Assembly (NCBI RefSeq): GCF_900188345.1
Contig: NZ_FZOD01000034.1
Location: forward strand, 1-64,000
Reading direction: 5' to 3'
Origin: Streptosporangium subroseum
GTDB taxonomy: Bacteria > Actinomycetota > Actinomycetes > Streptosporangiales > Streptosporangiaceae
DNA length: 64,000 nt
In this document: in pieces, positions 8,690 through 16,418 of the stretch
Layout of the letters: each line of letters opens with the position of its first letter
How positions within the stretch are numbered: the first letter of the stretch is position 1
The notes under the pieces: model-generated
Databases searched by the model: none
Told to the model about the DNA's origin: nothing
Seen by the model: only the letters and a program-made list of their open reading frames with translations
Program-made: the position numbers and the translations under genes

Positions 8690-10582
8690 TTGGCCGGCGA
8701 GGACGGGTCACTGCGGACCTGGTTGCTGAAGGGGTTGCAGACCGACCGCAAGCAGATCGAGCACGGCCCGCACACGAAGCACTCATGGTGGCGCGTCATG
8801 TGCCTCACGGGCGTCGACTATTTCTCCACGCTTGGCTACCAGCCGGGCATCGCCGCTCTTGCCGCCGGTGTCCTCTCACCCGTGGCGACCCTTCTGCTGG
8901 TGCTCCTCACCCTGTTCGGCGCGTTGCCGGTCTACCGGCGGGTGGCGCAGGAAAGCCCTAACGGGCAGGGATCGATCGCGATGCTGGAGAAGCTCGCCCC
9001 GCAATGGTGGGGCAAACTCTTCGTGCTCGCACTGCTGGGGTTCGCGGCCACCGACTTCGTCATCACGATGACGCTGTCGGCCGCCGACGCGACGGCGCAC
9101 ATCCTGGAGAACCCCTTCGTCCCCGACTTCCTCGACGGTCAGCGGGTGCTGGTCACGCTCTTCCTCCTGGCCCTGCTCGCCGGGGTGTTCCTCCTGGGAT
9201 TCAGCGAAGCCATCGGCATCGCGGTGGTGCTCGTCTTCGTCTACCTGTCGCTCAACGCGGTCGTGGTGGCCACCGCGCTCGTGCACGTGGCACAGACGCC
9301 CAACCTGGTCGTGGACTGGACTCAGGCGCTCCGCGTCGACTACAGCAGCCCATTCGCCATGATCGGCCTGTCGCTGCTGGTGATGCCCAAGCTCGCGCTC
9401 GGCATGTCCGGATTCGAGACCGGCGTCGCGGTGATGCCCATCGTCAAGGGCGATCAGCCGCAGCGGATCAAGGGCACTCAGCGACTGCTTACCGTCGCCG
9501 CCCTGATCATGAGTGTCTTCCTGATCTTCAGCAGTTTCGCCACGACCGTCCTCATCCCTCACCAGGAGTTCGAGGAAGGCGGCAAGGCCAGCGGCCGGGC
9601 CCTGGCATACCTGGCCCATGACTTCCTCGGCGACTGGTTCGGCACGCTCTACGACGTCAGCACGATCGCGATCCTGTGGTTCGCCGGCGCCTCCGCCATG
9701 GCAGGCCTGATCAACCTGGTCCCGCGTTACTTGCCCCGCTATGGCATGGCGCCCGACTGGACGCGTGCCGTACGGCCGCTCGTACTGGTCTTCGCCGTCA
9801 TCGCCTTCACCATCACGATTATCTTTGACGCCGATGTCGAGGCCCAGGGCGGCGCGTACGCCACCGGAGTCCTGGTGCTCATGCTGTCGGCGGCGGTCGC
9901 GGTCACCCTGTCGGCCATCCGCAAGGACCAACGGGCCGCGACGGCCGGGTTCGGCCTCATCTCCGCGGTGCTGGCCTACACGCTGGTCGACAACGTCATC
10001 GAAAGACCCGACGGTGTCAAGATCGCCTCGTTCTTCATCATCGCGATCATCGTCACCTCGCTCGTCTCCCGGGCGACGCGCTCCACGGAGCTACGCGTCA
10101 GCGAGGTCCACTTCGACCCGCTCGCCGAGCAGTTCATCAACGATGCCTGCGCCGAGATCCACCTGATCGCCAACGAGCCGCACCAGCGCGACCAGGCCGA
10201 GTACACCGACAAACGGCGTGAGCAGTGGCTCAACCACCGGCTGCGCAGCGAAGAGCCGATCATGTTCGTCGAGGTGACCGTCGTGGACGCCTCCGACTTC
10301 GAGACCGAGCTGTACGTACGCGGCGAGGAACGCCACGGTCACCGCATCCTGCGCTTCGAGAGCCCCACCGTACCCAACTCCCTGGCCGCGCTCCTGCTGG
10401 AGCTGCGCCGGCGCAGCGGGCAGGCGCCACACATCTACTTCCACTGGACCGAGGGCAACCCCGTCACCGCCATGCTCCGCTATCTGCTGTTCGGCGGCGG
10501 TGACGTGCCACCGCTCACCCGAGAGGTGCTGCGCCAGGCCGAGCCCGACGTCACCCGCCGCCCGCACGTCCACGTCGGCTGA
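8690..10582 (+). CDS. APC-superfamily permease with a C-terminal cytoplasmic domain
   Basis: About 630 residues: some twelve hydrophobic segments (for example LLLVLLTLFGALPVY, LFLLALLAGVFLLGF, VLVFVYLSLNAVVVATAL) followed, from about residue 470, by a soluble tail of about 150 residues rich in charged residues. The start region contains GVDYFSTLGYQPGIAALAAG, the GxDxxxxxGY-like first helix typical of this APC/KUP-like family of amino-acid or potassium transporters. Most likely a membrane symporter with a regulatory tail; substrate cannot be read from sequence. The start is uncertain: TTG 8690 has GGGGG eight bases upstream, while an in-frame TTG at 8672 has no site. Convergent with the ABC permease gene, separated by a small hairpin at 10593-10607. 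Confidence 0.85.
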   Translation: MAGEDGSLRTWLLKGLQTDRKQIEHGPHTKHSWWRVMCLTGVDYFSTLGYQPGIAALAAGVLSPVATLLLVLLTLFGALPVYRRVAQESPNGQGSIAMLEKLAPQWWGKLFVLALLGFAATDFVITMTLSAADATAHILENPFVPDFLDGQRVLVTLFLLALLAGVFLLGFSEAIGIAVVLVFVYLSLNAVVVATALVHVAQTPNLVVDWTQALRVDYSSPFAMIGLSLLVMPKLALGMSGFETGVAVMPIVKGDQPQRIKGTQRLLTVAALIMSVFLIFSSFATTVLIPHQEFEEGGKASGRALAYLAHDFLGDWFGTLYDVSTIAILWFAGASAMAGLINLVPRYLPRYGMAPDWTRAVRPLVLVFAVIAFTITIIFDADVEAQGGAYATGVLVLMLSAAVAVTLSAIRKDQRAATAGFGLISAVLAYTLVDNVIERPDGVKIASFFIIAIIVTSLVSRATRSTELRVSEVHFDPLAEQFINDACAEIHLIANEPHQRDQAEYTDKRREQWLNHRLRSEEPIMFVEVTVVDASDFETELYVRGEERHGHRILRFESPTVPNSLAALLLELRRRSGQAPHIYFHWTEGNPVTAMLRYLLFGGGDVPPLTREVLRQAEPDVTRRPHVHVG

Positions 10583-10592
10583 CACTCACTCG

Positions 10593-10607
10593 CCCGCTTC
10601 GCGCGGG
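10593..10607. terminator. Short hairpin between convergent genes
   Basis: CCCGC (10593-10597), loop TTCGC, GCGGG (10603-10607), between the permease stop and the ABC operon end. Only a 5-bp stem, so a weak candidate for a bidirectional terminator. Confidence 0.35.
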
Positions 10608-10608
10608 T

Positions 10609-11410
10609 TCACTGACTGACGGCTCTCCTGTACAGCCGCGTGGCCAGCGGCACGAACACGACCAGGAGCACGAGCGACCACAGTATCGACGCTGGCACCG
10701 CGTGCTGCAGCGGCCAGACGCCGGGCACGGGCATGGCCGGGCTGGTGTTGCCGAACAGCTCGCGCGTGGCCTGGAGGAGCGTGGAGATCGGGCTCCATTC
10801 GGCGATCACCTTCAGTGGCCCGGGCAGGCGCACTGTCGACGAAGGCGTTGGACAGGAAGATCAGCGGAAGCGACACGATGGTGGCCACGCCGTTGAACAC
10901 CTCGGGCGTGCGCAGGGCCAGTGCGACCGTCGCCGTCACCCAGGAGAAGGCGTACGCGAACAGCAGCAGCCCCAGGAATCCCAGGGCCGCTTCGAGCGGC
11001 GAGGTGTGGATACGCCATCCGACGAGCAGCCCGACGAGCGCCATGGTCACGATGCTGGTCACATTCGTGATCAGGTCGCTGAAGGTCTGGCCGGTCAGTA
11101 CCGCCGAGGGCGACATCGGCAGGGTGCGGAACCGGTCGAAGATGCCTTTCTGCAGGTCCAGCGTGAGGGCGTACCCGGTGATCTGCGCGCTGGTGGTGAT
11201 CGTCATGACGAAGATGCCGGGGAGCAGGTATTCCGTGTACGACATGCCGGGCAGTTCGATCATACTGCCGAAGACGTAGGCGAACAGCAGCACCAACACG
11301 ATCGGCAGCAGGACCACGCCGCCGAGCATGTCGGGTGCTCGCTTGATCTTCAACGCGTTGCGCTTGGTGATCGTCATGCTGTCGGCGAGCGCCATCCGCA
11401 GGGTGTTCAT
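10609..11410 (-). pseudogene. DrrB-like ABC-2 permease, frameshifted near its 3' end
   Basis: Membrane subunit of a daunorubicin-resistance type ABC exporter. The start (MNTLRMALADSMTITKRN), six hydrophobic segments and the TTSAQITGYALTLDLQKGIF region match the ABC-2 type family. The frame is intact to LIFLSNAFVDS, then breaks: the family ending continues in another frame as RLPGPLKVIAEWSP...RLYRRAVSQ, stopping at 10609. The shift lies at about 10831-10836 (AGTGCGCC), for example by loss of two bases from a GCGCGC run. As written, the first frame would continue to 10586 with about 80 unrelated residues instead of the last transmembrane segments. ATG 11410 overlaps the ATPase stop by four bases (ATGA). 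It is either a real inactivating mutation or a sequencing error. Confidence 0.85.
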
Positions 11411-12372
11411 CGCACGGTCTCCCTGATCTTCTCGTCGGTCTCGTGTCCCGTGAAGGTCAGGAACACGTCGTCCAGGGTCGGCCGGCGCAGTCCGGCATCG
11501 CGTACGGTGATCCGTTCGGCGGTCAGGTGACCGAGGGCCGTGGTCAGTGCGGCGGCGCCGCCGGTGACCGGGATCGTGACCTGCAGGGCGGTGACGTCGA
11601 TCTGCAGCTCCCCGACGGCCAGCGGCGCCAGCGTTCGCCTGACGGCCTCCAGATCCGCCGCGCTCGTCACCGACAGCTCGATCCGGTCGCCGCCCACCTG
11701 GTCCTTGAGCTCGTCGGCGGTGCCGAGCGCGATCACGTGGCCGTGGTCGACCACCCCGATGCGGTCGGCGAGCCGGTCGGCCTCCTCCATGTACTGGGTG
11801 GTGAGCAGCACGGTCGTGCCCGTCGCGACGAGTTCGGAGATGACCTCCCACAGGCTTGCCCGGGCCCGTGGGTCGAGGCCGGTCGTGGGCTCGTCGAGGA
11901 ACAGCACCGGCGGGCTGACGACCAGTGCCCCGGCCAGGTCGAGCCGGCGCCGCATGCCGCCGGAGTAGCCCTGCACCGGGCGGTCACCCGCCTCCGTCAG
12001 GTCGAAGCGCTCCAGCAGCTCGCGGGCCCGCTGCCTGGCACGCTTGACGCCGAGGTGGTAGAGGCGGCCGACCGTCTCCAGGTTCTCGGCGCCGGTGAGG
12101 TGGTCGTCGACGGCGGCGTACTGCCCGGACGCCCCGATGTGGGATCGCAGCCGGCGCGCGTCGCGGACGACGTCGAATCCCGCGACCGTGGCATGGCCGG
12201 CATCCGGCTTCAGCAGCGTGGTCAGGATCCGCACCGTCGTCGTCTTGCCGGCGCCGTTCGGCCCGAGCAGGCCGAACACCGTTCCCTCGGGGACCGACAG
12301 ATCCATCCCGTCGAGGGCGACCACGTCGCCGTACTTCTTGACCAGCCCCTCGGCCACTATTGCGTCTGACAT
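11407..12372 (-). CDS. DrrA-like ABC transporter ATP-binding protein
   Basis: A 321-residue ABC ATPase of the daunorubicin-resistance DrrA family, the energy-supplying subunit of an exporter. Walker A GPNGAGKT (about 37-44), signature YSGGMRRRLDLA, Walker B VLFLDEPTTGLDPRAR and a TTQYMEEAD switch in which Gln takes the place of the usual His, normal for DrrA proteins. The C-terminal extension (RPTLDDVFLTFTGHET) is the conserved DrrA tail. Translationally coupled to the permease downstream. Upstream lie a decayed DUF4097 gene and three small genes starting with a DUF2089 protein, an arrangement in which the exporter is probably co-transcribed with them. Confidence 0.95.
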   Translation of the reverse strand: MSDAIVAEGLVKKYGDVVALDGMDLSVPEGTVFGLLGPNGAGKTTTVRILTTLLKPDAGHATVAGFDVVRDARRLRSHIGASGQYAAVDDHLTGAENLETVGRLYHLGVKRARQRARELLERFDLTEAGDRPVQGYSGGMRRRLDLAGALVVSPPVLFLDEPTTGLDPRARASLWEVISELVATGTTVLLTTQYMEEADRLADRIGVVDHGHVIALGTADELKDQVGGDRIELSVTSAADLEAVRRTLAPLAVGELQIDVTALQVTIPVTGGAAALTTALGHLTAERITVRDAGLRRPTLDDVFLTFTGHETDEKIRETVR

Positions 12373-12412
12373 GGCGGTCTCCTCTGGTTGTCAGGAACGA
12401 TGGATGACGACA

Positions 12413-12664
12413 TCGCCGCCGGACGCCGCCGTAGGCGGTCTTGGCGGCGATGCCGGTCAGGGCGTGATCGACGATGCTGTCGCCGTGGGCAGGGTTCGGG
12501 CGTGGCTCGCCGGTTACCTCGCGCAGGCGAATCGCGCCGTGTGAGGCCTTGACCACCGCCGTGCCGTCGGTGCGGGTGTCGCCGCTGGTCGTAGTGATCT
12601 CGGCGTGCCCGGTCGAGCGGGTGACCGAGACGTCGCCATGGGCGGGGCCATTCGGCCGCATCAC
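12413..12664 (-). pseudogene. Remnant of a DUF4097 (beta-strand repeat) gene
   Basis: About 84 residues in one frame read DVSVTRSTGHAEITTTSGD, then SHGAIRLREVTGE and GIAAKTAYGGVR. This repeating strand pattern with SGD/AHGD turns is that of the DUF4097 putative adhesin family (usually 200-280 residues). The N-terminal half is missing and the frame degenerates at about 12413, just before the DrrA start. Intact DUF4097 genes often sit between small DUF2089-type regulators and ABC exporters, so this is probably the same operon slot after a deletion. Family call by eye only. Confidence 0.65.
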
Positions 12665-12929
12665 CTGGTCGGTGTCCTGCCGCAGGCGGTCTGTCTGTCA
12701 TGCCGATGCGCGTGCATCATCTGTCGGACGTGACCAGGGCGCCGGCTTTAGCTGCCGGGCCTGGCGGTCCAGCGCTGCTTGGCGCGGTGGGCGAGCGCAT
12801 CGAGCATGCGGGGCCCTCCCCGGCGACTTCGCGGATCGGGGGTCCGTCCGCCGCGCTCCGCCGTGGCGGGCGCGGCCTTGGGAGGGTGGTCCAGCACCCT
12901 CTCGGGGGTCCGTCCAACTCCGGCGGCGC
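12665..12929. other. Degenerate spacer inside the DUF2089-DrrAB operon
   Basis: No gene supported. It contains a 14-base direct repeat TCGGGGGTCCGTCC at 12836-12849 and 12902-12915, and a minus-strand coding-like tail (about 12748-12807, MLDALAHRAKQRW then a stop) that may be the end of another lost gene. The missing N-terminal part of the DUF4097 gene would be expected here. Confidence 0.4.
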
Positions 12930-13352
12930 CTACTCGCAGAAGATACGCACCTTGGCGTCGGGCTGGTCGACCTCCACGGTCATCTCGTCGAGGTGCTCCA
13001 CGAGCGGCTCGAGCAGTTCGGGCTTGAGCTGTGTCAGGTCGAACGGAACACCCGACTTGGTCAGTGCGGCGTTGGCCTGACCCAGTGCCTGCGGCGGGAT
13101 CAGGGCCGCCAGCTGTACGCCGGCCCGCAGTAGCTGCAGCGGTATCCGCAGGTCGACCCGCCCCGGCTCGCCGTCCTCAAGGGTGTCCACCATCACCCGC
13201 AGGTATTTCACCTTGCCTTTCGGCCGGGCGTCCAGACCGGCCGCCGCCGGCGGCTGGTCTCGTTCGAGCGCGGCGATGAGCTGCTCAGCCTCCTCCGCGG
13301 TGATCTTGCCCTCGGCCAGCATGTCGAGGATGTCCTTGCGCTGTTCGTTCAT
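12930..13352 (-). CDS. Short cytoplasmic protein with N-terminal SHOCT-like segment
   Basis: A 140-residue protein. The first 30 residues (RKDILDMLAEGKITAEEAEQL) form the short helical SHOCT-like motif found at the N-terminus of bacterial proteins next to PspC/DUF4097/DUF2089 genes. The remainder is an alpha/beta region (KVKYLRVMVDT; RVDLRIPLQLLRAGVQLAALIPPQ; MTVEVDQPDAKVRIFCE) that lacks membrane segments. Ribosome site AGGAGAGG precedes ATG 13352. It is the third gene of the DUF2089 operon, 11 bases after the small membrane protein. Role unknown; by context a partner of the regulator or of the lost DUF4097 protein. Confidence 0.85.
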   Translation of the reverse strand: MNEQRKDILDMLAEGKITAEEAEQLIAALERDQPPAAAGLDARPKGKVKYLRVMVDTLEDGEPGRVDLRIPLQLLRAGVQLAALIPPQALGQANAALTKSGVPFDLTQLKPELLEPLVEHLDEMTVEVDQPDAKVRIFCE

Positions 13353-13363
13353 CGGAACCTCTC

Positions 13364-13621
13364 CTATCGGATGGTGACGAGCACGGCCGTACGGTCGTAC
13401 TCGATGTCGAGCCGGGTGCCGGGCAACGCGGAGACGATGCGCCAGCCGGTGCCGAGTGCCCGCATCACATCGACGCGGTATATGAGACAGGCCACGGCCG
13501 CCGCCAGTGCGGCCAGGAGCATGACCGGTGAGAACACGAGCGCTACGGGGAGTACCGGGACCCAGATCCGGATGGGACGACCGTCCGGGCGTTTGACCCG
13601 TACGGTCAGCAACTGGGGCAT
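13364..13621 (-). CDS. Small membrane protein (85 aa)
   Basis: Begins MPQLLTVRVKRPDGRPIRIWVP, then one long hydrophobic segment (VLPVALVFSPVMLLAALAAAVACL) and a short positively charged C-terminal domain (YDRTAVLVTIR). A single-span inner membrane protein. The ATG at 13621 overlaps the TGA of the DUF2089 gene by one base (TGATG), so it is translationally coupled to it, which decides the start. Family not recognised beyond its constant place in such operons. Confidence 0.8.
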   Translation of the reverse strand: MPQLLTVRVKRPDGRPIRIWVPVLPVALVFSPVMLLAALAAAVACLIYRVDVMRALGTGWRIVSALPGTRLDIEYDRTAVLVTIR

Positions 13622-13998
13622 CACGTCCGGTGCTCCAATTCGGACAGTGCCTGCTGCGCGGTGATCTCGCCCCGGCGTAACCGATCGATGACGTCGGTCG
13701 GCGACGGCGCCGGGTCGGTCTCGACGAAGTCGAGCATCTGCGTGATTCGCTTCAGTCGTGATTTGATCGTCGGGTAGCTCACCCCGAAGATCCGTTCCAT
13801 CTCCTTGATGGAGCCGTGGCACCGCATGAACGCCGTGACGAAGACCTGATCCTCGACGTTGAGCTGAGCCAGTTGCGGTAGCTCGAACTCGCCCTCGATC
13901 GCGACGCCGCTGCCTGCCAGGCGCACCCGCTCGACGACGAACGGCTGGCCCCGGGTCAGGTTCGTGAGTTCCTGCCAGTCCATCGCCTGATCTGTCAT
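13621..13998 (-). CDS. DUF2089 domain protein, putative DNA-binding regulator
   Basis: A 125-residue protein of the DUF2089 family. The middle reads FVTAFMRCHGSIKEMERIFG then VSYPTIKSRLKRITQML, a helix-turn-helix with the conserved PTIKSRL recognition helix; the C-terminal segment DVIDRLRRGEITAQQALSEL is a short helical hairpin similar to the SHOCT-like motif of the neighbour. It is the first gene of a five-gene leftward operon leading to a DrrAB-type exporter and probably regulates it. A near-consensus promoter ends so close to the ATG that the mRNA should be leaderless. Confidence 0.9.
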   Translation of the reverse strand: MTDQAMDWQELTNLTRGQPFVVERVRLAGSGVAIEGEFELPQLAQLNVEDQVFVTAFMRCHGSIKEMERIFGVSYPTIKSRLKRITQMLDFVETDPAPSPTDVIDRLRRGEITAQQALSELEHRT

Positions 13999-14005
13999 AT
14001 TTAAA

Positions 14006-14034
14006 GTTATATCCGGAGAAACTTCAATTTTCAA
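14006..14034 (-). promoter_or_regulatory. Leaderless promoter of the DUF2089-DrrAB operon
   Basis: Read on the minus strand: -35 TTGAAA (14034-14029), 17-base spacer, -10 TATAAC (14011-14006). Transcription would start six to eight bases on, at or next to the A of the ATG at 13998. No ribosome-binding site precedes the ATG, in line with a leaderless transcript. Confidence 0.75.
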
Positions 14035-14170
14035 GATGTTGATCTTAATTTTCTTAAGATGGCGCTTCGTTTGGGCTCCTTGCTGGGCCGCGGCCCATGG
14101 GGCCGGGTCGGGTGTTTCTGCTCGTCCTGCAGGCACGCCTGATGAACCAGGGCGGGGGGCGGAGGCGGTC

Positions 14171-14283
14171 TGGCGACGGTGGGGCCTTCGGCGAGGATCT
14201 GCGCAGCCGAAAGGGCAGGGGGAGTGCGGGTGGGCTGGCGACGGTGGAACCTTCAGTGAGGATCTGCGCAGTCGAATTGGCAG
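14171..14283. repeat. Two tandem copies of a 48-base repeat (65-base period)
   Basis: Copies at 14171-14218 and 14236-14283 share TGGCGACGGTGG, CCTTC, GAGGATCTGCGCAG and GCAG blocks, with about six differences, separated by 17 bases. They are non-coding by appearance and sit between the DUF2089 promoter and a decayed TPR-like gene. Origin unknown; duplicated regulatory or mobile repeat sequence is possible. Confidence 0.7.
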
Positions 14284-14469
14284 CGTCTGCGATCTCGGTC
14301 CTTGCCGACGGAAGAGCGCCATCGGGTTTCATCTGAGCGCGGTTGGACCCAGTCAATTTATTGATCTACATTGTAAAGGAGCCCGGTGGATTTCAAGATC
14401 ATTTGTAATGGACTGAAGACCCGCTTCTATAAGCGAGGGCCCGGCTGAATCGGTCGGCATGAGGGCCTG

Positions 14470-14711
14470 AGGGCGATCTGCGGGGCCCGATCGAGGCCGG
14501 CCGGCGCCTCCTCGAACCGGCCCAGGGCGGTCGGCGCCCAGATGCGGCTCTTTTAAAGCGGTGAGCTCCTCAGCTCCCGCCACCAGGACCTCGCCATAGG
14601 TGTCGACGCATTCCTCCGGGCGGCCGAACTCTCCCAGGATCCGGGCGTAGGCCAGGAGCGCGTCCGGCGGCGGCTCCTCCTCGTGCGGCGGTGGGGGAGG
14701 GAGCGGCGCAG
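14470..14711 (-). pseudogene. Fragment of a TPR-like protein gene
   Basis: On the minus strand, DALLAYARILGEFGRPEECV is followed by DTYGEVLVAGAEELTALKEP, and then, after a shift to another frame, by GRFEEAPAGLDRAPQIAL, which has the spacing of a tetratricopeptide repeat. No start codon, no long frame and a frameshift, so it is a relic. The original protein cannot be named. Confidence 0.45.
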
Positions 14712-14760
14712 TGATGCCTTGCGGTCCCGACAGGCGTGGGATGTCTGACCTGGGGTGGCG

Positions 14761-14794
14761 AAAAAGGGGGGAAGGCGCTGGGCCTTCCCCCCTT
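14761..14794 (-). terminator. Strong intrinsic terminator of the Tat-exported isomerase-like gene
   Basis: AAGGGGGGAAGGC (14764-14776), loop GCTGG, GCCTTCCCCCCTT (14782-14794): a perfect 13-bp stem. Read leftward it is followed by a T-run (AAAAA at 14761-14765 on the plus strand). A complete intrinsic terminator for the gene at 14955. Confidence 0.9.
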
Positions 14795-14954
14795 CAGCCC
14801 TTCAGCGGTGACCGGCTAGATCAGGGCTTGAGCGTCTTTGATGAGTGCGGCGCGGACGGTCGCTTCTTCGTCGACGTCGGCTACCACGCTCGCCGGTGTC
14901 ATGACGGTCCGCATGCCGGCCGGGCGGATTCCGAGTTCTGGGCTTGGCGGCTGG

Positions 14955-16118
14955 CTACGCCGTGGTGAGGGCGGCCATGTTGTTGTAGCTGATCTCGGCG
15001 AACTGCAGCGACTGGTTCGGGTTCGCCGCATTGCCCGGAGCGGTGTCCTGCTCATACATCGGGTAGTGGTGCTGGCTGGTCAGACCCCGGAAGAACGTCG
15101 TGTAGTCGATGTTGCCCGTACCGAAAGGCACCATGTCGTAGCCGTTGGTGGTCGCGGTGTTGATCTTTCCGTCCTTGGCGTGGAACAGCGGGTACCGGCC
15201 CTCCTGCGCTTGGACGAGGGCGAGGGGGTTGAAGACGTTGGTCTGGATGGAGCCGTCGGGAGCGGTGTAGGTCTTGTACCTGTACTGGGCGACGTGCGCC
15301 CAGTAGATGTCCATCTCCAGGTTCACGAACTTGGGATCGGTGATGCCCAGGAAGTACTCCAGCCTCCGGATCCCCGACGATCGCGTCGGACGCCCCTGGG
15401 CGTCCAGCGGTCCGCTGTCGAGCAGGAAGTTGTAGGCGACGTCGTGGTTGTGGGTGTACAGCTTGACGTAGCCGGAGTTGCGGGCGATCTCGCCGAGGGT
15501 GTTCCACTTAGCGGCGGCGATGTCCCAGTCGGCCTTGTAGTTGCTGTTGGTCGGGTCGTTGCCGGTGCCCATGTGGTCCATACCCAGGATGTTGGAGATC
15601 TCCAGGGTGGTCTTGAACCGGTCGAGGTCGGCCTGGGTCAGTGGCCAGGAGCCCGGGATGAACCCGTGGTTGCCCTCGGCCCTCAGCCCGTTGTCGTCCA
15701 GCCACTTGCGCAGCAGCGTCGCCCCGGCGATGGTCTCCAGGTTCGGCCCGCCCTCGGCGTTGGCGTGCTGGGTGTAGCCGGCGAACTCGATGCGCTCGTA
15801 GCCGATGTCGCTGAGCGCCTTGAACACCGCCTTGAACCCCGACGGCAGGGGTGTGCTGTTGGGGTCGCGGGAGATGGCGTCGCGGACGGTGTAGAGGATG
15901 ATGCCGCGCTTGCTGTCACGGATCAGGGGAGTGGCCAGAGGTGCGGCGGGAGGGGCGATTGGAGAGGCGGCCCAGGCCCTGCCCGGTAAGGCGGTGACGG
16001 CCGCTGCCGCGACCATACCGGTGGTTGCCGCGAACAGCCCCCGACGGGTCAGGCCCAGCTTGCGCCCGAGGGCACCGCCCTCGACCTGGTCGTCATCTTG
16101 TGCATGGAAAAAATTCAC
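14955..16118 (-). CDS. Tat-exported sugar phosphate isomerase/epimerase-like protein
   Basis: A 387-residue secreted TIM-barrel protein of the xylose-isomerase-like (AP endonuclease 2) superfamily. The N-terminus carries a twin-arginine signal, LTRRGLFAATTGMVAAAAV, ending near PGRAWAASP, so it should be exported folded. The mature part has ILYTVRDAI, IGYERIEFAGY, EGNHGFIPGS, YTHNHDVAYNF and EMDIYWAH, the metal-ligand-rich strands of the family (Glu, His, Asp). Secreted members act on sugars or sugar-like substrates; exact reaction unknown. The start is a GTG at 16118 with AAGGG upstream. It is monocistronic and ends at a perfect terminator. Confidence 0.88.
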   Translation of the reverse strand: MNFFHAQDDDQVEGGALGRKLGLTRRGLFAATTGMVAAAAVTALPGRAWAASPIAPPAAPLATPLIRDSKRGIILYTVRDAISRDPNSTPLPSGFKAVFKALSDIGYERIEFAGYTQHANAEGGPNLETIAGATLLRKWLDDNGLRAEGNHGFIPGSWPLTQADLDRFKTTLEISNILGMDHMGTGNDPTNSNYKADWDIAAAKWNTLGEIARNSGYVKLYTHNHDVAYNFLLDSGPLDAQGRPTRSSGIRRLEYFLGITDPKFVNLEMDIYWAHVAQYRYKTYTAPDGSIQTNVFNPLALVQAQEGRYPLFHAKDGKINTATTNGYDMVPFGTGNIDYTTFFRGLTSQHHYPMYEQDTAPGNAANPNQSLQFAEISYNNMAALTTA

Positions 16119-16418
16119 CCGCGTATCCCTTCGAGTAAAGGATGCGTGCGCTGACCGGTGTCACAACAAAAATTAGACTCGGCATCTTCAGCGCACCACC
16201 GATGTCGACCCTCGGCGGTGAAGGACCTCTGGCATGTCACCGCCGTTCGTTCCGATTGGTGATCATTGTTAACGCCGAATGTCGTCTCGTCAATAAAAGT
16301 AGGGATCTTTCCCTCATCGATCTATTTGAGAAGTTCATAGTCCTGTGGGCGATCTAAAAATGAAGAGGTCGCACGGATGGGCGGCCGGCGGGGACCAGCC
16401 GAGCCAGATCTTGCGTAA
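16119..16418. other. Spacer between the exported isomerase and the Tn3 remnant
   Basis: No gene. The half next to the isomerase is AT-rich for this genome (16160-16345) and should hold its promoter, but I could not assign boxes. No clear 38-base Tn3 terminal repeat was recognised at the right boundary. Confidence 0.4.
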
